The notes under the pieces: generated by a model
The model's database searches: none
What the model saw: the letters and a program-made list of their open reading frames with translations, nothing else
What the model was told of the DNA's origin: nothing
Shown: positions 26,518-34,920 of the stretch, piece after piece
Layout of the letters: each line of letters begins with the position of its first letter
Numbering within the stretch: the first letter of the stretch is position 1
Program-made: the position numbers and the translations under genes
NCBI RefSeq assembly: GCF_905397275.1
Contig: NZ_CAJPUY010000017.1
Location: 62,001 to 126,000 of the forward strand
Reading direction: 5' to 3'
Origin: Cupriavidus yeoncheonensis
GTDB taxonomy: Bacteria; Pseudomonadota; Gammaproteobacteria; Burkholderiales; Burkholderiaceae
Length of the DNA stretch: 64,000 bases

Positions 26518-27132
26518 TCAGACCGCCTTGCCGACCGGCAGCACGGCCACCACGGCAGGCACGGCCATGCGGATCTCGGCGCCGTGGCAATGCGCGAACT
26601 GGTCGCAGCCATCGCAGGATGGCTCGGGACAAGGATGCAGGTCCAGCCGTTCGCAGACGCGATGGTAGAAGAACTTCTTCCACTTCATGTCCGTGTTGTT
26701 GGCGAGAAAGACGGGCTCGAACGTCTGCCGCAGCAAGCGCGAAACATCGTCGCGGCCTGAAAGGCCCATGTCCTGCCAGAGGTGGGTGCGGCCGAAGCAG
26801 CCGCACGCGAGCGCGTGCGCGGCCCATCGGACATGGCTGCCCCCGGCACCTTGCGAGCGCCCGTCCCACAGCATTTCCACGATGTCACCGAACTCGCACG
26901 GCAGCGTGGCCAGGTCCGCCGGCGGCGCGTCGGGCTCCCACCCGGCCGAAGCGGCACCGGGAAACCAGGTGTCGAGCATGTCCCGGAATTCGCCCGGCGG
27001 CAGCCCCAGCCACTGGGCAAAGCGCGGCAGGCAGCCCGCGGCGGCGCTTTCCAGCACGCCGGACAAGGCCCGCGATACCGGATCGCCCGGATGCGCGGCG
27101 AATGCATCCAGCAGAAGCAGGGAATGGTTCAT
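26518..27132 (-). CDS. nifQ: NifQ-like molybdenum/iron-sulfur protein
   Basis: Protein of 204 residues of the NifQ family. The diagnostic C-terminal motif Cx4Cx2Cx5C is present as CPEPSCDGCDQFAHC (C168, C173, C176, C182), preceded by NNTDMKWKKFFYHRVCERL, also typical. NifQ binds a Mo-Fe-S cluster and donates molybdenum for FeMo-cofactor in diazotrophs. No other nif gene is in the window, so here it may serve Mo storage or delivery to another enzyme. The only plausible start, MNHSLLLLD, begins exactly where transcription should start from the promoter described next, with no ribosome site. Confidence 0.88.
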   Translation of the reverse strand: MNHSLLLLDAFAAHPGDPVSRALSGVLESAAAGCLPRFAQWLGLPPGEFRDMLDTWFPGAASAGWEPDAPPADLATLPCEFGDIVEMLWDGRSQGAGGSHVRWAAHALACGCFGRTHLWQDMGLSGRDDVSRLLRQTFEPVFLANNTDMKWKKFFYHRVCERLDLHPCPEPSCDGCDQFAHCHGAEIRMAVPAVVAVLPVGKAV

Positions 27133-27134
27133 GG

Positions 27135-27162
27135 AGCGCAATATAGATGCCTATATAACGAT
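27135..27162 (-). promoter_or_regulatory. ModE-like molybdate-responsive operator
   Basis: On the minus strand the arms CGTTATAT and ATATTGCG are separated by 8 bp, the same arrangement as the E. coli modA operator as I recall it (left arm identical, right arm close to ACATAACG). On the plus strand, the half-site TATATAACGAT is perfect and its partner AGCGCAATATA is imperfect. The site covers the whole promoter spacer and -10 box, so a Mo-loaded ModE would repress. Confidence 0.72.
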
Positions 27163-27168
27163 AGTCAA
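27140..27168 (-). promoter_or_regulatory. Strong sigma-70 promoter giving a predicted leaderless nifQ mRNA
   Basis: On the minus strand, TTGACT (plus 27163-27168) and TATATT (plus 27140-27145) are 17 bp apart. Seven bases after the -10 box lies the A of the nifQ ATG, the usual distance to a transcription start, so the mRNA would begin at the start codon. Confidence 0.75.
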
Positions 27169-27547
27169 ACCATGGGCTGGCGTGCTCTCGGCCGCGTCCC
27201 GGTGGATCGGGCTCAAACCCCCAACGCCGCGGGGCAAGGGAACCCGCGTCAGCGTATGCGCCGGTAGCTTGCGCTCATGAATTGCGTCCATTCGCCGTTC
27301 GCGCCCGGGACGTATGAGGCAAGCGTGCCCGGGGGGAGCGACTGCGGCGAGGCCTGAACCTTTGCCGCGAAGCATTGCGATCGCAGAAGCTGGCCGGCCT
27401 CCCCATCCGCTTAAGTCCCCTCCGATAAGTCCCGCCATGGTTTTCCCTTTCCCACCCGCGCCGAGCGTTGCGAGGGCAATCGCCTCGCGCCAACATCGTC
27501 GCACTCGTTGACACGAGGCATGACCTGAGTATCCACGGGAGATCTCC
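27169..27547. other. Intergenic region between nifQ and the HD-domain gene
   Basis: No gene is seen in this 379-bp divergent region. It contains a GC-rich stretch, two CTTAAGTCCC/ATAAGTCCC-like elements at 27414-27430, the first copy of a dispersed 22-bp repeat, and the ribosome site GGGAGA of the HD-domain gene. Confidence 0.5.
27426..27447 (+). repeat. Dispersed 22-bp element, copy 1
   Basis: A 22-bp sequence with core AAGTCCCGCCATGGTTTT is identical to minus-strand 52244-52265. It lies 100 bp upstream of the HD-domain gene and points toward it. Confidence 0.75.
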
Positions 27548-28138
27548 ATGACGCAGCACGCCACGTTCCGGCGCATGCAGGACAGCACGGCCGAGGACTG
27601 GGCCATCATCCGCCCCGAAGCGGCGCGCTTCGGCGCCGGGCTGCCGGACCGCATCCTCGCCCATCTCAGGTTGCTGGAAGGCGACTACGGCGGCTTCCCC
27701 GTCGACCGCTACACCCATTGCCTGCAGACCGCCACTCTCGCCCTGAAGGACGGCCGCGACGAGGAGTACGTCGTCTGCGCCCTGCTCCACGACATCGGCG
27801 ACACGCTCGGCTCCTGCAACCATCCGGACGTCGCGGCCGCCATCCTCGAACCGTTCGTGTCTGAGGCCAACCACTGGACCATCAGGCATCACGGCATCTT
27901 CCAGGGACACAACTTCTTCCATCACGTCGGACTGGACCGCAATCTTCGCGACCGCTTCCGCGAGCATCCGCACTACGACCGCACCGTCGAGTTCATCGAA
28001 CGCTACGACAGCCCTGCCTTCGACGCCGACGCGCAGACCTATCCGATCAGCGTGTTCGAGCCGATGGTGCGGCGCGTGTTCGCCGCACCGAAGCGTTCGC
28101 TATACCGGCCGGCGGTACAGACCTCGCAGACCCGGTAG
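27548..28138 (+). CDS. HD-domain protein (PhnZ/MIOX-like family)
   Basis: Protein of 196 residues with an HD-type metal site: THCLQTATLA, LLHDIGDTLGS and a later NHWTIRHHGIFQGH, with a terminal aspartate in RYDSPAFD. The QTATLA...LLHDIGD spacing resembles the mixed-valent diiron oxygenases PhnZ, TmpB and MIOX rather than nucleotide phosphohydrolases, so it may cleave a C-C or C-P bond oxidatively. This is inference; a hydrolase is not excluded. A GGGAGATCTCC site precedes the ATG. It is 52 bp upstream of an MFS carrier, which probably imports its substrate or a related compound. Confidence 0.8.
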   Translation: MTQHATFRRMQDSTAEDWAIIRPEAARFGAGLPDRILAHLRLLEGDYGGFPVDRYTHCLQTATLALKDGRDEEYVVCALLHDIGDTLGSCNHPDVAAAILEPFVSEANHWTIRHHGIFQGHNFFHHVGLDRNLRDRFREHPHYDRTVEFIERYDSPAFDADAQTYPISVFEPMVRRVFAAPKRSLYRPAVQTSQTR

Positions 28139-28190
28139 GGCCACGGGAGGCAGCATCAATACAACGACACATCACAACGGAGGAGACAAC

Positions 28191-29561
28191 ATGGCAGGCA
28201 CACCCCCAATCATCGACGTCAAGCGGTTCATCGACGAGCAGCGCTTTTCCCCATACCAATGGGGCATCCTGGCGGTCTGCTTCCTGATGATCGCCATCGA
28301 TACCTACGACGCCGTCGCCGTCGGCTTCGTCGTCCCGGTACTGATGCAGGAATGGCACATCGGCAAGGAGCTGTTCGGCCCGGTGATGAGCGCATCGATC
28401 CTCGGCATGGCGATCGGAGCGCTGGTTTCCGGACCGCTCTACGACCGCACCACGCCAAAGACGGTCATGGTGATTTCCATGATCCTGTTCGGCCTGTGCA
28501 GCCTCGGCACCACCCTGGCAGACACGCCCCTCGCTCTGGGCATCTGGCGCCTGCTGACCGGCATCGGCATCGGTGCGGCCGTGCCGGGGGCCACCACGCT
28601 GGTGTACGAATACGCGCCGGCACGACGCAGCGCACTCGTAGTCAACACCATGGCCTGCGGCGGCATGATCGGCGCGGCATCCTGCGCCATGACGGCGGGC
28701 ATGCTGATCCCCGCCTATGGCTGGAAGAGCCTCTTCCTGGTGGGCGCGGTGGTGCCCATCGTGCTCGCCCTGGTCGTGCTTGCCACCATGCCCGAACCCT
28801 TGCGCTTCATGGTGCTGCGCGAATGGCCGGCCGAACGGATCGCCAGCGTGCTGCGCCGCATCGCTCCGGGTCATGCCTTCGACGGCGCGCGCTTCGTCTT
28901 CTCGGAAGAACAGGGCGCCGACCGAAAATCTGGCATGGCGGTCATGCTGTCGAGTCGCCTGCGCACCGGCACGCTGATGCTGTGGCTGACCTACTTCGCC
29001 GGCACCTTCGCCTACTACCTGCTGATGGGCTGGATGCCGACGCTGGTGCAGGAAGCCGGCGCCTCGCTGCGCCAGGCCACGATGGCCACCAGCCTGCTGT
29101 CGCTCGGCGGCATCGTGGGGGCCTTCGGCGTGGGCTGGATGATGGACCGCTTCGAGCGCAACGGCGTGGTGGCGCTGGCCTTCGTGGTGGGCGGCGTGTC
29201 GGTGTGGATGATCGGCCAGCAGACCTCGCATCCCGTGCTGCTGCCGCTGTTCATCTTCCTCGCGGGTGTCGGCCTGAACGGCGCGATGTTCTCGATGGGC
29301 GGGCTGGCCGCGATGTTCTATCCGACCAGCGGACGTTCGGCGGGCGTGGCGTGGATGTACGGGGTGGGCCGGATCGGCGGCATCCTCGGGCCGATTGTCG
29401 GCGGCATGCTGCTGCGGACCAGTGCCGGCTCTGGCATGTTCTTCACGGTGGTGATGGCGACGGTGATGGTGCCGGCGGTCGCGCTGTGGATCAAGCGCCG
29501 GGCGGCATCCCGCGCGGAAGCGGGCGGCACGGGCGCCATCGGCACGGACGTGGCGGCCTGA
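28191..29561 (+). CDS. MFS transporter, aromatic acid:H+ symporter (AAHS)-like
   Basis: Twelve-helix permease of 456 residues. The N-terminus KRFIDEQRFSPYQWGILAVC, the D-containing helix 1 (AIDTYDAVAVGFVVPVL) and the loop SGPLYDRTTPKTVM are typical of AAHS members such as PcaK and MhpT, which import aromatic or other organic acids with protons. An ACGGAGGAGA ribosome site precedes it. It follows the HD-domain gene in the same direction and may form an operon with it. The substrate is unknown. Confidence 0.9.
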   Translation: MAGTPPIIDVKRFIDEQRFSPYQWGILAVCFLMIAIDTYDAVAVGFVVPVLMQEWHIGKELFGPVMSASILGMAIGALVSGPLYDRTTPKTVMVISMILFGLCSLGTTLADTPLALGIWRLLTGIGIGAAVPGATTLVYEYAPARRSALVVNTMACGGMIGAASCAMTAGMLIPAYGWKSLFLVGAVVPIVLALVVLATMPEPLRFMVLREWPAERIASVLRRIAPGHAFDGARFVFSEEQGADRKSGMAVMLSSRLRTGTLMLWLTYFAGTFAYYLLMGWMPTLVQEAGASLRQATMATSLLSLGGIVGAFGVGWMMDRFERNGVVALAFVVGGVSVWMIGQQTSHPVLLPLFIFLAGVGLNGAMFSMGGLAAMFYPTSGRSAGVAWMYGVGRIGGILGPIVGGMLLRTSAGSGMFFTVVMATVMVPAVALWIKRRAASRAEAGGTGAIGTDVAA

Positions 29562-29610
29562 CTGCCTGCGGGGCCGCGGCGGCCTCGTTCACGCCGGCGG
29601 CGTACGCGCC

Positions 29611-30651
29611 CTACCGGCCCTCGCGAAGCTGGCGCCGGTACTGGTGCGGCGTCGCGCCCTTCCACCGGCGGCAGGCGCGGATGAAGTTGGAGACTTCGCC
29701 ATACCCCAGCGCCTCCGCCACCTGCTCCAGCGTCAGGCCCGTCGCCAGCAGTTCGTCGGCGAGGGTTTCACGGACCTCCTCCTGCAACTGGCGGAACGTG
29801 GTGCCCTCCTCCGCCAGCCGGCGGCGCAGCGTGCGCGACGTCATGTGCAGTTCATCGGCGAGCATCTCCATGTCAGGCAGGTGGCCGGGGCGGGCGACCA
29901 GCCGGTCGCGCAGGCGCCCGGCCAGCCCGTCGCGCGCACGGCGCTGGGCCAGGATCGCCTGGCACTGCGCCTCGCACTGGCGTGCCACGTCCTCGCTCGC
30001 GCCGGGCAGCGGACGGTCGAGATAGCCGGTCGCGTCCTTGACGATCCGGTTCTCGGCGGCGCCGAACTCGGGCGTCATGCCAAACAAGGCTTCATAGGGC
30101 CGCACATCGGACGGCTCGGCCATGCGCAGGCTCACGCTCGTCACCGGCAGGTCCGCCTGGACGAGATCCCGCGCGATGCTCGCCATGGTCGCGCAGCCCC
30201 GGTCAACGATGAAGGTGCGCACGTCTTCCGGCACGCTGCTGTCGTCGAGCGTCGACACGATCGAATCCCCCTGCACTTCCGAGTGGATGCGCGGGAACGG
30301 ATAGGCGAGGTCCACATACCGCACCGCCATCGCCACCGCGTGGCGCAGCGTGGCGCAACTCAGCAGCGCAAACCCCCAGATGCCGTAAGTCGTTACCCGG
30401 TACCGCCGCCCGGCGTCGATGCCGATGCCCGGTATATGGCCGAGCGCCGCCACGAGGTTGCGGATCAGCCGCAGTTCCTGATGGGCCTCCACCACCGCCC
30501 CCGGGTCCGACAGGCGCTGCCAGTCGATCCCCGTGCCGGCCAGGCAGCGGTCGCCCGTCAGGCCATGGTCGAGGCCGAACTGGACGAGCAACTGCACCCC
30601 CGGACCGTTGTGCCGGGGGAAATTACCGAACTGCGGACTGGACTGCGGCAT
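29611..30651 (-). CDS. AraC family transcriptional regulator (Arabinose_bd/OruR-like)
   Basis: Regulator of 346 residues starting MPQSSPQFGNFPRH, with an N-terminal ligand-binding region of the OruR/ArgR-like type (residues about 20-210, containing GIGIDAGRRYRVTTYGIWG) and a C-terminal AraC domain (LPDMEMLADELHMTSRTLRR, then TLEQVAEALGYGEVSNFIRA). It is divergent from the SDR-cupin-dehydrogenase-sulfatase-FGE operon, with 146 bp between starts, and convergent with the MFS gene. It is the best candidate for the operon's regulator. Confidence 0.92.
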   Translation of the reverse strand: MPQSSPQFGNFPRHNGPGVQLLVQFGLDHGLTGDRCLAGTGIDWQRLSDPGAVVEAHQELRLIRNLVAALGHIPGIGIDAGRRYRVTTYGIWGFALLSCATLRHAVAMAVRYVDLAYPFPRIHSEVQGDSIVSTLDDSSVPEDVRTFIVDRGCATMASIARDLVQADLPVTSVSLRMAEPSDVRPYEALFGMTPEFGAAENRIVKDATGYLDRPLPGASEDVARQCEAQCQAILAQRRARDGLAGRLRDRLVARPGHLPDMEMLADELHMTSRTLRRRLAEEGTTFRQLQEEVRETLADELLATGLTLEQVAEALGYGEVSNFIRACRRWKGATPHQYRRQLREGR

Positions 30652-30797
30652 GGCGTCAGGAGGCTGAAAAACGGGCTGTCCGGAAATGACAATTTTCTGT
30701 CCGAATATGCCATAACGCGGGCGACAGCGCCAACTTAGGATGGCGCCACATGGAAACCGGCCACACCGCGAGCCGGAAGATGGAGACACAACCTCAA

Positions 30798-31574
30798 ATG
30801 CGATTGCAGAACAAGATTGCGCTGGTCACCGGCGGCGCTTCCGGCATGGGCCTCGCCTTCACCCGGCGCCTTGCCCGGGAAGGCGCGAAGGTCTGGTTCA
30901 CCGACATCAACGAAACCGGCGGAAAGCAGGCCGAGCAGGACCTGAAGGCGGCCGGGCTCGACGTGGCATTCCTGCCTCACGACGTATCGGCCGAAGCCGA
31001 CTGGCTGCGCGTGCTCGACCGCATCCGCGCCACCGATGGCCGGCTCGGCGTGCTGGTGAACAATGCCGGCATCGCCATCTCGCACAACATCGAGACCTGC
31101 ACGGTCGAGGACTTCGACCGGACCATGAGCATCAACCTGAAGAGCGTCTTCCTCGGCTGCAAGCATGGCCTTGCGCTGATGAAGGAGACCGGCGGCTCGA
31201 TCATCAATGTCTCGTCGATCACCGCGATCTGCGGCGAGCCGGTGGCGCTGGCCTACAGCGCGTCGAAGGCCGGCGTGCGCTACCTGTCGAAGTCGGTGGC
31301 GCTGCACTGCGCCGAGAAGGGCTACGCCATCCGCGTCAACAGCCTGCATCCAGGCTATATCGACACCCCGCTGCTGGCCGGCAGCAATGCCGGCGGCCGC
31401 CTGACCGAGGCCGAGGTGATGGCCTCGCGCGTGCGCATCGGCGGCGAGATCCCGCTGAAGCGGCGCGGCACGCCCGACGAAGTGGCCGGCGCCGTGCTGT
31501 ACCTGGCGAGCGACGACTCCACCTATGTCACCGGCACCGAGCTGGTGGTCGACGGCGGCTACGCCTGCCACTGA
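30798..31574 (+). CDS. SDR family oxidoreductase (first gene of sulfatase operon)
   Basis: Short-chain dehydrogenase of 258 residues, with TGGASGMGLAFTRRLA, NNAGIAISHN, NVSSITAICG and YSASKAGV giving the catalytic set. MRLQNKIALVTGG is taken as the start because the fold begins there; an in-frame ATG six codons upstream is possible. It resembles cyclopentanol/secondary alcohol dehydrogenases and may oxidise an alcohol released by the sulfatase encoded in the same operon. The next gene starts 37 bp later. Confidence 0.88.
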   Translation: MRLQNKIALVTGGASGMGLAFTRRLAREGAKVWFTDINETGGKQAEQDLKAAGLDVAFLPHDVSAEADWLRVLDRIRATDGRLGVLVNNAGIAISHNIETCTVEDFDRTMSINLKSVFLGCKHGLALMKETGGSIINVSSITAICGEPVALAYSASKAGVRYLSKSVALHCAEKGYAIRVNSLHPGYIDTPLLAGSNAGGRLTEAEVMASRVRIGGEIPLKRRGTPDEVAGAVLYLASDDSTYVTGTELVVDGGYACH

Positions 31575-31611
31575 CCGCATTCCGACAACGACAAACCCAC
31601 GGAGACCCCAC

Positions 31612-32118
31612 ATGGCACTTCCCGCCGTCCAGACCGAGCAGGACCGCCTGCTGACCGTCGACACCACCGCCCACCCTTTCCTCAAGTCCCTCGGCGGCCA
31701 CGCCGGCACCGACATCTTCCCGCTCTACCTCGACCCGTACAACGGCCTGATGGTGATGCGTGCCCGCTTCGCGCCGGGCCTCACGCTGCCCCTGCACTTC
31801 CACACCGGCGCGGTGCACATGTACACGATCTCCGGCTGCTGGTACTACACCGAATACCCCGACCAGAAGCAGACCGACGGCTGCTACCTGTTCGAGCCGG
31901 GCGGTTCGATCCACCAGTTCAACACGCCCGCCGACGGCGGCCCGACCGAGGTCATCTTCATGCTCTTCGGCTGCAACGTGAACTACATGCCGGACGGCAC
32001 CTTCCTGGGCCTGTCCGACGCCGGCCTCATCAAGAACTGGGTCGACCGCGCGGTCCAGGAGCAGGACAACGGCCTGCAGTACATCGCGGCCGCCGCGCCG
32101 TCGTACTCGGCCAAGTGA
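31612..32118 (+). CDS. Cupin-fold dioxygenase-like protein (2,4'-dihydroxyacetophenone dioxygenase-like)
   Basis: Single-domain cupin of 168 residues. Metal-binding motif 1 reads LPLHFHTGAVHMYTISG near residues 59-75 and motif 2 reads LFEPGGSIHQFNTP near residues 97-110. The arrangement matches the DAD/acetylacetone dioxygenase-like cupins, which use iron to cleave a C-C bond beside a ketone. A GGAGA site precedes the ATG. Set between an SDR and a glycerol-dehydrogenase-like enzyme, it could cleave a ketone made by the SDR. This pathway order is inference. Confidence 0.8.
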   Translation: MALPAVQTEQDRLLTVDTTAHPFLKSLGGHAGTDIFPLYLDPYNGLMVMRARFAPGLTLPLHFHTGAVHMYTISGCWYYTEYPDQKQTDGCYLFEPGGSIHQFNTPADGGPTEVIFMLFGCNVNYMPDGTFLGLSDAGLIKNWVDRAVQEQDNGLQYIAAAAPSYSAK

Positions 32119-32134
32119 CCTCCGGAGCGATTCG

Positions 32135-33244
32135 ATGTTGCGCATGATGGGTTTCCCCGGCCAGTACGTGCAGGGGCCCGGCGCCCTGCGGGAACTGGGC
32201 GGACTGCTGGCGAAGTCGGGATGGAAACGGCCGCTGGTGCTGTGCGACGCCATCGTCACCGACAAGATCTGGCCGGTGGTGTCCGACGGCCTGCAAGCGG
32301 CCGGTCTTGCCGCGCGGCACGTCCTGTTCCCCGGCGAATGCACGCGGTCTGCCATCGACGCCCTGGCAGATCGTTCGCGCAAAGGCAGCCATGACGTGGT
32401 GGTCGGCCTCGGCGGCGGCAAGGCGCTGGACACGGCCAAGGGCGTGGCGCTGGCACTGGACGTGCCGATCGCCGTCTGCCCGACCATCGCGTCCAACGAC
32501 GCCCCCACCAGCCGCGTGATCGTGCTGTACGACGAGGCCCACCGTCTGGCTGGCGCGGAGTTCCTGAAGTCGAACCCGGCCGCGGTCATCGTCGATACGC
32601 AAGTCATCGCCCAGGCCCCCGCGCGCTTCTTCGCGGCCGGCATCGGTGACGCCATCAGCAAGAAGTTCGAAGCCAGGCAATGCAAGGCGACCGGACGCAA
32701 CAACGTCTTCGGCACGCCGCCGCTCGACACGGCCCTGCTGCTGGCAACCGCCACCTATGACACGCTGGTGAAGCACGGCCCCGCCGCGTACCGCGCCGTG
32801 CTCGAACACCAGGCCGACGAAGCCGTGGAGCGCGTGGTCGAGGCCACCGTGCTGCTCAGCGGCGTGGGGTTCGAGGGCGGCGGCTTGTCGCTGGCCCACG
32901 GGCTGACGCGCGGCTTCAGCGCCATTCCGGCCCTCGCCAGCGTGCTGCACGGCGAGCAGGTGGCCTTCGGCGCGCTGGTGCAACTGGTCGCCGAGGGACG
33001 TCCGCAGGCGGAGATCGACGAACTGCTCGACCTGCTCTGCACGGTCGGCCTGCCGGTCACGCTGGCGGCACTGGGCCTGCCCTCCACCCAAGCCACCGCC
33101 GCCGTGGCGCAGATCGCCGATCTCACGCTGGCCGGCCAGGCCAGCCAGATTCTCAGTCCGCCCCTCACCCCCGCCCGGCTCGAGACCGCGATCTGGCGCG
33201 CCGACCGGATGGGCGCCGCCGCGCTGAAGCGCCGCAAGCCATAA
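32135..33244 (+). CDS. Iron-containing alcohol dehydrogenase, glycerol dehydrogenase-like
   Basis: NAD-dependent polyol/alcohol dehydrogenase of 369 residues with the GldA layout. The N-terminus GFPGQYVQGPGALRELG, the NAD loop GLGGGKALDTAKGVA, and ASNDAPTS are typical; metal ligands are in AAGIGDAISKKFEAR (Asp), SLAHGLTRG and LHGEQVAFG (two His). It probably reduces or oxidises a small vicinal diol or hydroxyketone. It starts 16 bp after the cupin gene and ends 33 bp before the sulfatase gene. Confidence 0.9.
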   Translation: MLRMMGFPGQYVQGPGALRELGGLLAKSGWKRPLVLCDAIVTDKIWPVVSDGLQAAGLAARHVLFPGECTRSAIDALADRSRKGSHDVVVGLGGGKALDTAKGVALALDVPIAVCPTIASNDAPTSRVIVLYDEAHRLAGAEFLKSNPAAVIVDTQVIAQAPARFFAAGIGDAISKKFEARQCKATGRNNVFGTPPLDTALLLATATYDTLVKHGPAAYRAVLEHQADEAVERVVEATVLLSGVGFEGGGLSLAHGLTRGFSAIPALASVLHGEQVAFGALVQLVAEGRPQAEIDELLDLLCTVGLPVTLAALGLPSTQATAAVAQIADLTLAGQASQILSPPLTPARLETAIWRADRMGAAALKRRKP

Positions 33245-33277
33245 CACGCCGGCAACAGACCGGCTACTGGAAGAGAC

Positions 33278-34801
33278 ATGATCAAGCATTGGAAGCAAGC
33301 GCTCGCGGTGGCCGCCACGCTGTGTGTGCTCGGGCCAGCCGCGTCGGCCGCCCCGCAGAAGCCGAACATCCTCGTCATCTGGGGCGACGACATCGGCTGG
33401 GAGAACGTCAGCGCCTACGGCATGGGCGTGATGGGCTACACCACTCCGAACATCGACAGCATCGGCAAGGAAGGCATCCGCTTCACCGACCAGTACGCGC
33501 AGCCGTCCTGCACGGCGGGACGCGCCGCGTTCATCACCGGCCAGTACCCGATCCGCTCGGGCATGACCACGGTCGGCCAGCCCGGCGACAAGCTCGGCTG
33601 GCAGTCCGCCTCGCCCAGCCTGGCCGACGTGATGAAGCAGGCCGGCTACCGCACCGGCCACTTCGGCAAGGCCCATATGGGCGATCTCAATCCGCACCTG
33701 CCGACCGTGCACGGCTTCGACGAGTTCTTCGGCAACCTCTACCACCTGAACATCGAGGAACAGCCCGAGTACCACGACTACAAGGCCTACGCGGAGAACT
33801 ACCCTGGCGGCCCCAGGGCGTTCGCGGCCAAGTTCGGTCCGCGCGGCGTGCTGCATACCTTCGCCACGGACAAGGATGACCCGACCGAGATGCCGCGCTT
33901 CGGGCGCATCGGCAAGCAGACCATCGAGGACACCGGCGCCCTCACCATGAAGCGGATGGAGGACTTCGACGCCGCCGAGGTCATCCCGAAGGCCATCGAC
34001 TTCATGGACCGCTCGCAGAAAGCCGACAAGCCCTTCTTCGTCTGGCTCAACACCAGCCGCATGCACCTGTACACCCACCTGAACGACAAGTGGCGCTACG
34101 CGGCGGCGAAGTACACCCACGAGGATGACCTGCACGGCGGCGGCATGATGCAGCACGACCACGACATCGGCCTCGTGCTCGACTACCTGAAGAAGAGCGG
34201 CCTCGACAGGAACACCGTGGTCTGGTACTCCACCGACAACGGCCCCGAGCATGCGTCGTGGCCGCATGGCGCCACCACGCCCTTCCGCGGCGAGAAGATG
34301 ACCACCTACGAGGGCGGCGTGCGCGTGATCTCCATGCTGCGCTGGCCGGGCGTGGTCAAGCCGGGGCAGGTGCTGAACGGCATCCAGGCGCACCAGGACA
34401 TGTTCACCACCTTCGCCGCCATCGCGGGCGTGCCGGACGTGAATGCGCGCATGCTGCGCGAGAAGAGGCAATACATCGACGGCCTCGACAACCTCGACTA
34501 CTGGACCGGCAAGTCGTCCGAAAGCGCGCGCAAGGACGTCCTGTACTACTACGAAAGCAAGCTGGCGGCCGTGCGCATGGGGCCGTGGAAGTTCCACTTC
34601 TCGCAGAAGGAGGACTACTACGCCAACCTGCAACCGCGCACGATCACGATGCTGTTCAACCTGCGCAGCGATCCGTTCGAAAGCTACGACAGCAAGGACT
34701 CCTACGGCCATCTCGTGCAGAAGGCCGCGTGGATGGCGGGCCCGCTGGGCGAGACTATTGCCGCCCACCTGCGCACGCTGGCCGAGTATTCCCCGGTGTA
34801 G
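33278..34801 (+). CDS. Exported type I arylsulfatase (C-terminus ended by in-frame amber)
   Basis: Formylglycine-dependent sulfatase of 507 residues. A signal peptide MIKHWKQALAVAATLCVLG ends near AASA, so the enzyme acts in the periplasm. The metal/active site starts NILVIWGDDIGWEN, and QPSCTAGRAAFITGQ carries the cysteine (C78) in a CxAxR motif that must become formylglycine. HDHDIG and STDNGPEHASW supply later metal ligands. It hydrolyses a sulfate ester; the substrate is unknown. The frame stops at a TAG, yet 36 further sense codons in the same frame look coding and reach 8 bp before the FGE gene. The activating enzyme is the next gene. Confidence 0.92.
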   Translation: MIKHWKQALAVAATLCVLGPAASAAPQKPNILVIWGDDIGWENVSAYGMGVMGYTTPNIDSIGKEGIRFTDQYAQPSCTAGRAAFITGQYPIRSGMTTVGQPGDKLGWQSASPSLADVMKQAGYRTGHFGKAHMGDLNPHLPTVHGFDEFFGNLYHLNIEEQPEYHDYKAYAENYPGGPRAFAAKFGPRGVLHTFATDKDDPTEMPRFGRIGKQTIEDTGALTMKRMEDFDAAEVIPKAIDFMDRSQKADKPFFVWLNTSRMHLYTHLNDKWRYAAAKYTHEDDLHGGGMMQHDHDIGLVLDYLKKSGLDRNTVVWYSTDNGPEHASWPHGATTPFRGEKMTTYEGGVRVISMLRWPGVVKPGQVLNGIQAHQDMFTTFAAIAGVPDVNARMLREKRQYIDGLDNLDYWTGKSSESARKDVLYYYESKLAAVRMGPWKFHFSQKEDYYANLQPRTITMLFNLRSDPFESYDSKDSYGHLVQKAAWMAGPLGETIAAHLRTLAEYSPV

Positions 34802-34912
34802 CCCGCCAAGTCGTTCGACCGCTCGAACATGGTGCAGGACTTCCTGAACCAGCAGGCGCAACTCAGGAAGCAGCAGGCGCAGCCGGCCCCCGTGAAAGAA
34901 GTGAAGGAATAG
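34802..34912 (+). other. Probable former C-terminal tail of the sulfatase, after amber codon
   Basis: In the sulfatase frame after the TAG, sequence reads PAKSFDRSNMVQDFLNQQ and then a glutamine-rich end before a second TAG. Codon choice is as GC-biased as the gene itself. With this tail the gap to the FGE start is 8 bp, like other gaps in the operon; without it the gap is 119 bp. A single C-to-T change of CAG would explain the stop. Confidence 0.7.
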
Positions 34913-34920
34913 AGGCAGGC

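Noticed and set aside
26518..27132. Nitrogen-fixation gene cluster
   Set aside because: Only a NifQ-like gene is present; no nifHDK, nifENB or other nif gene is in the window, so nitrogen fixation cannot be claimed.
34799..34801. Amber codon decoded as pyrrolysine
   Set aside because: Other genes here end with TAG in the ordinary way and no pylT/pylS-like genes are seen; a point mutation is simpler.
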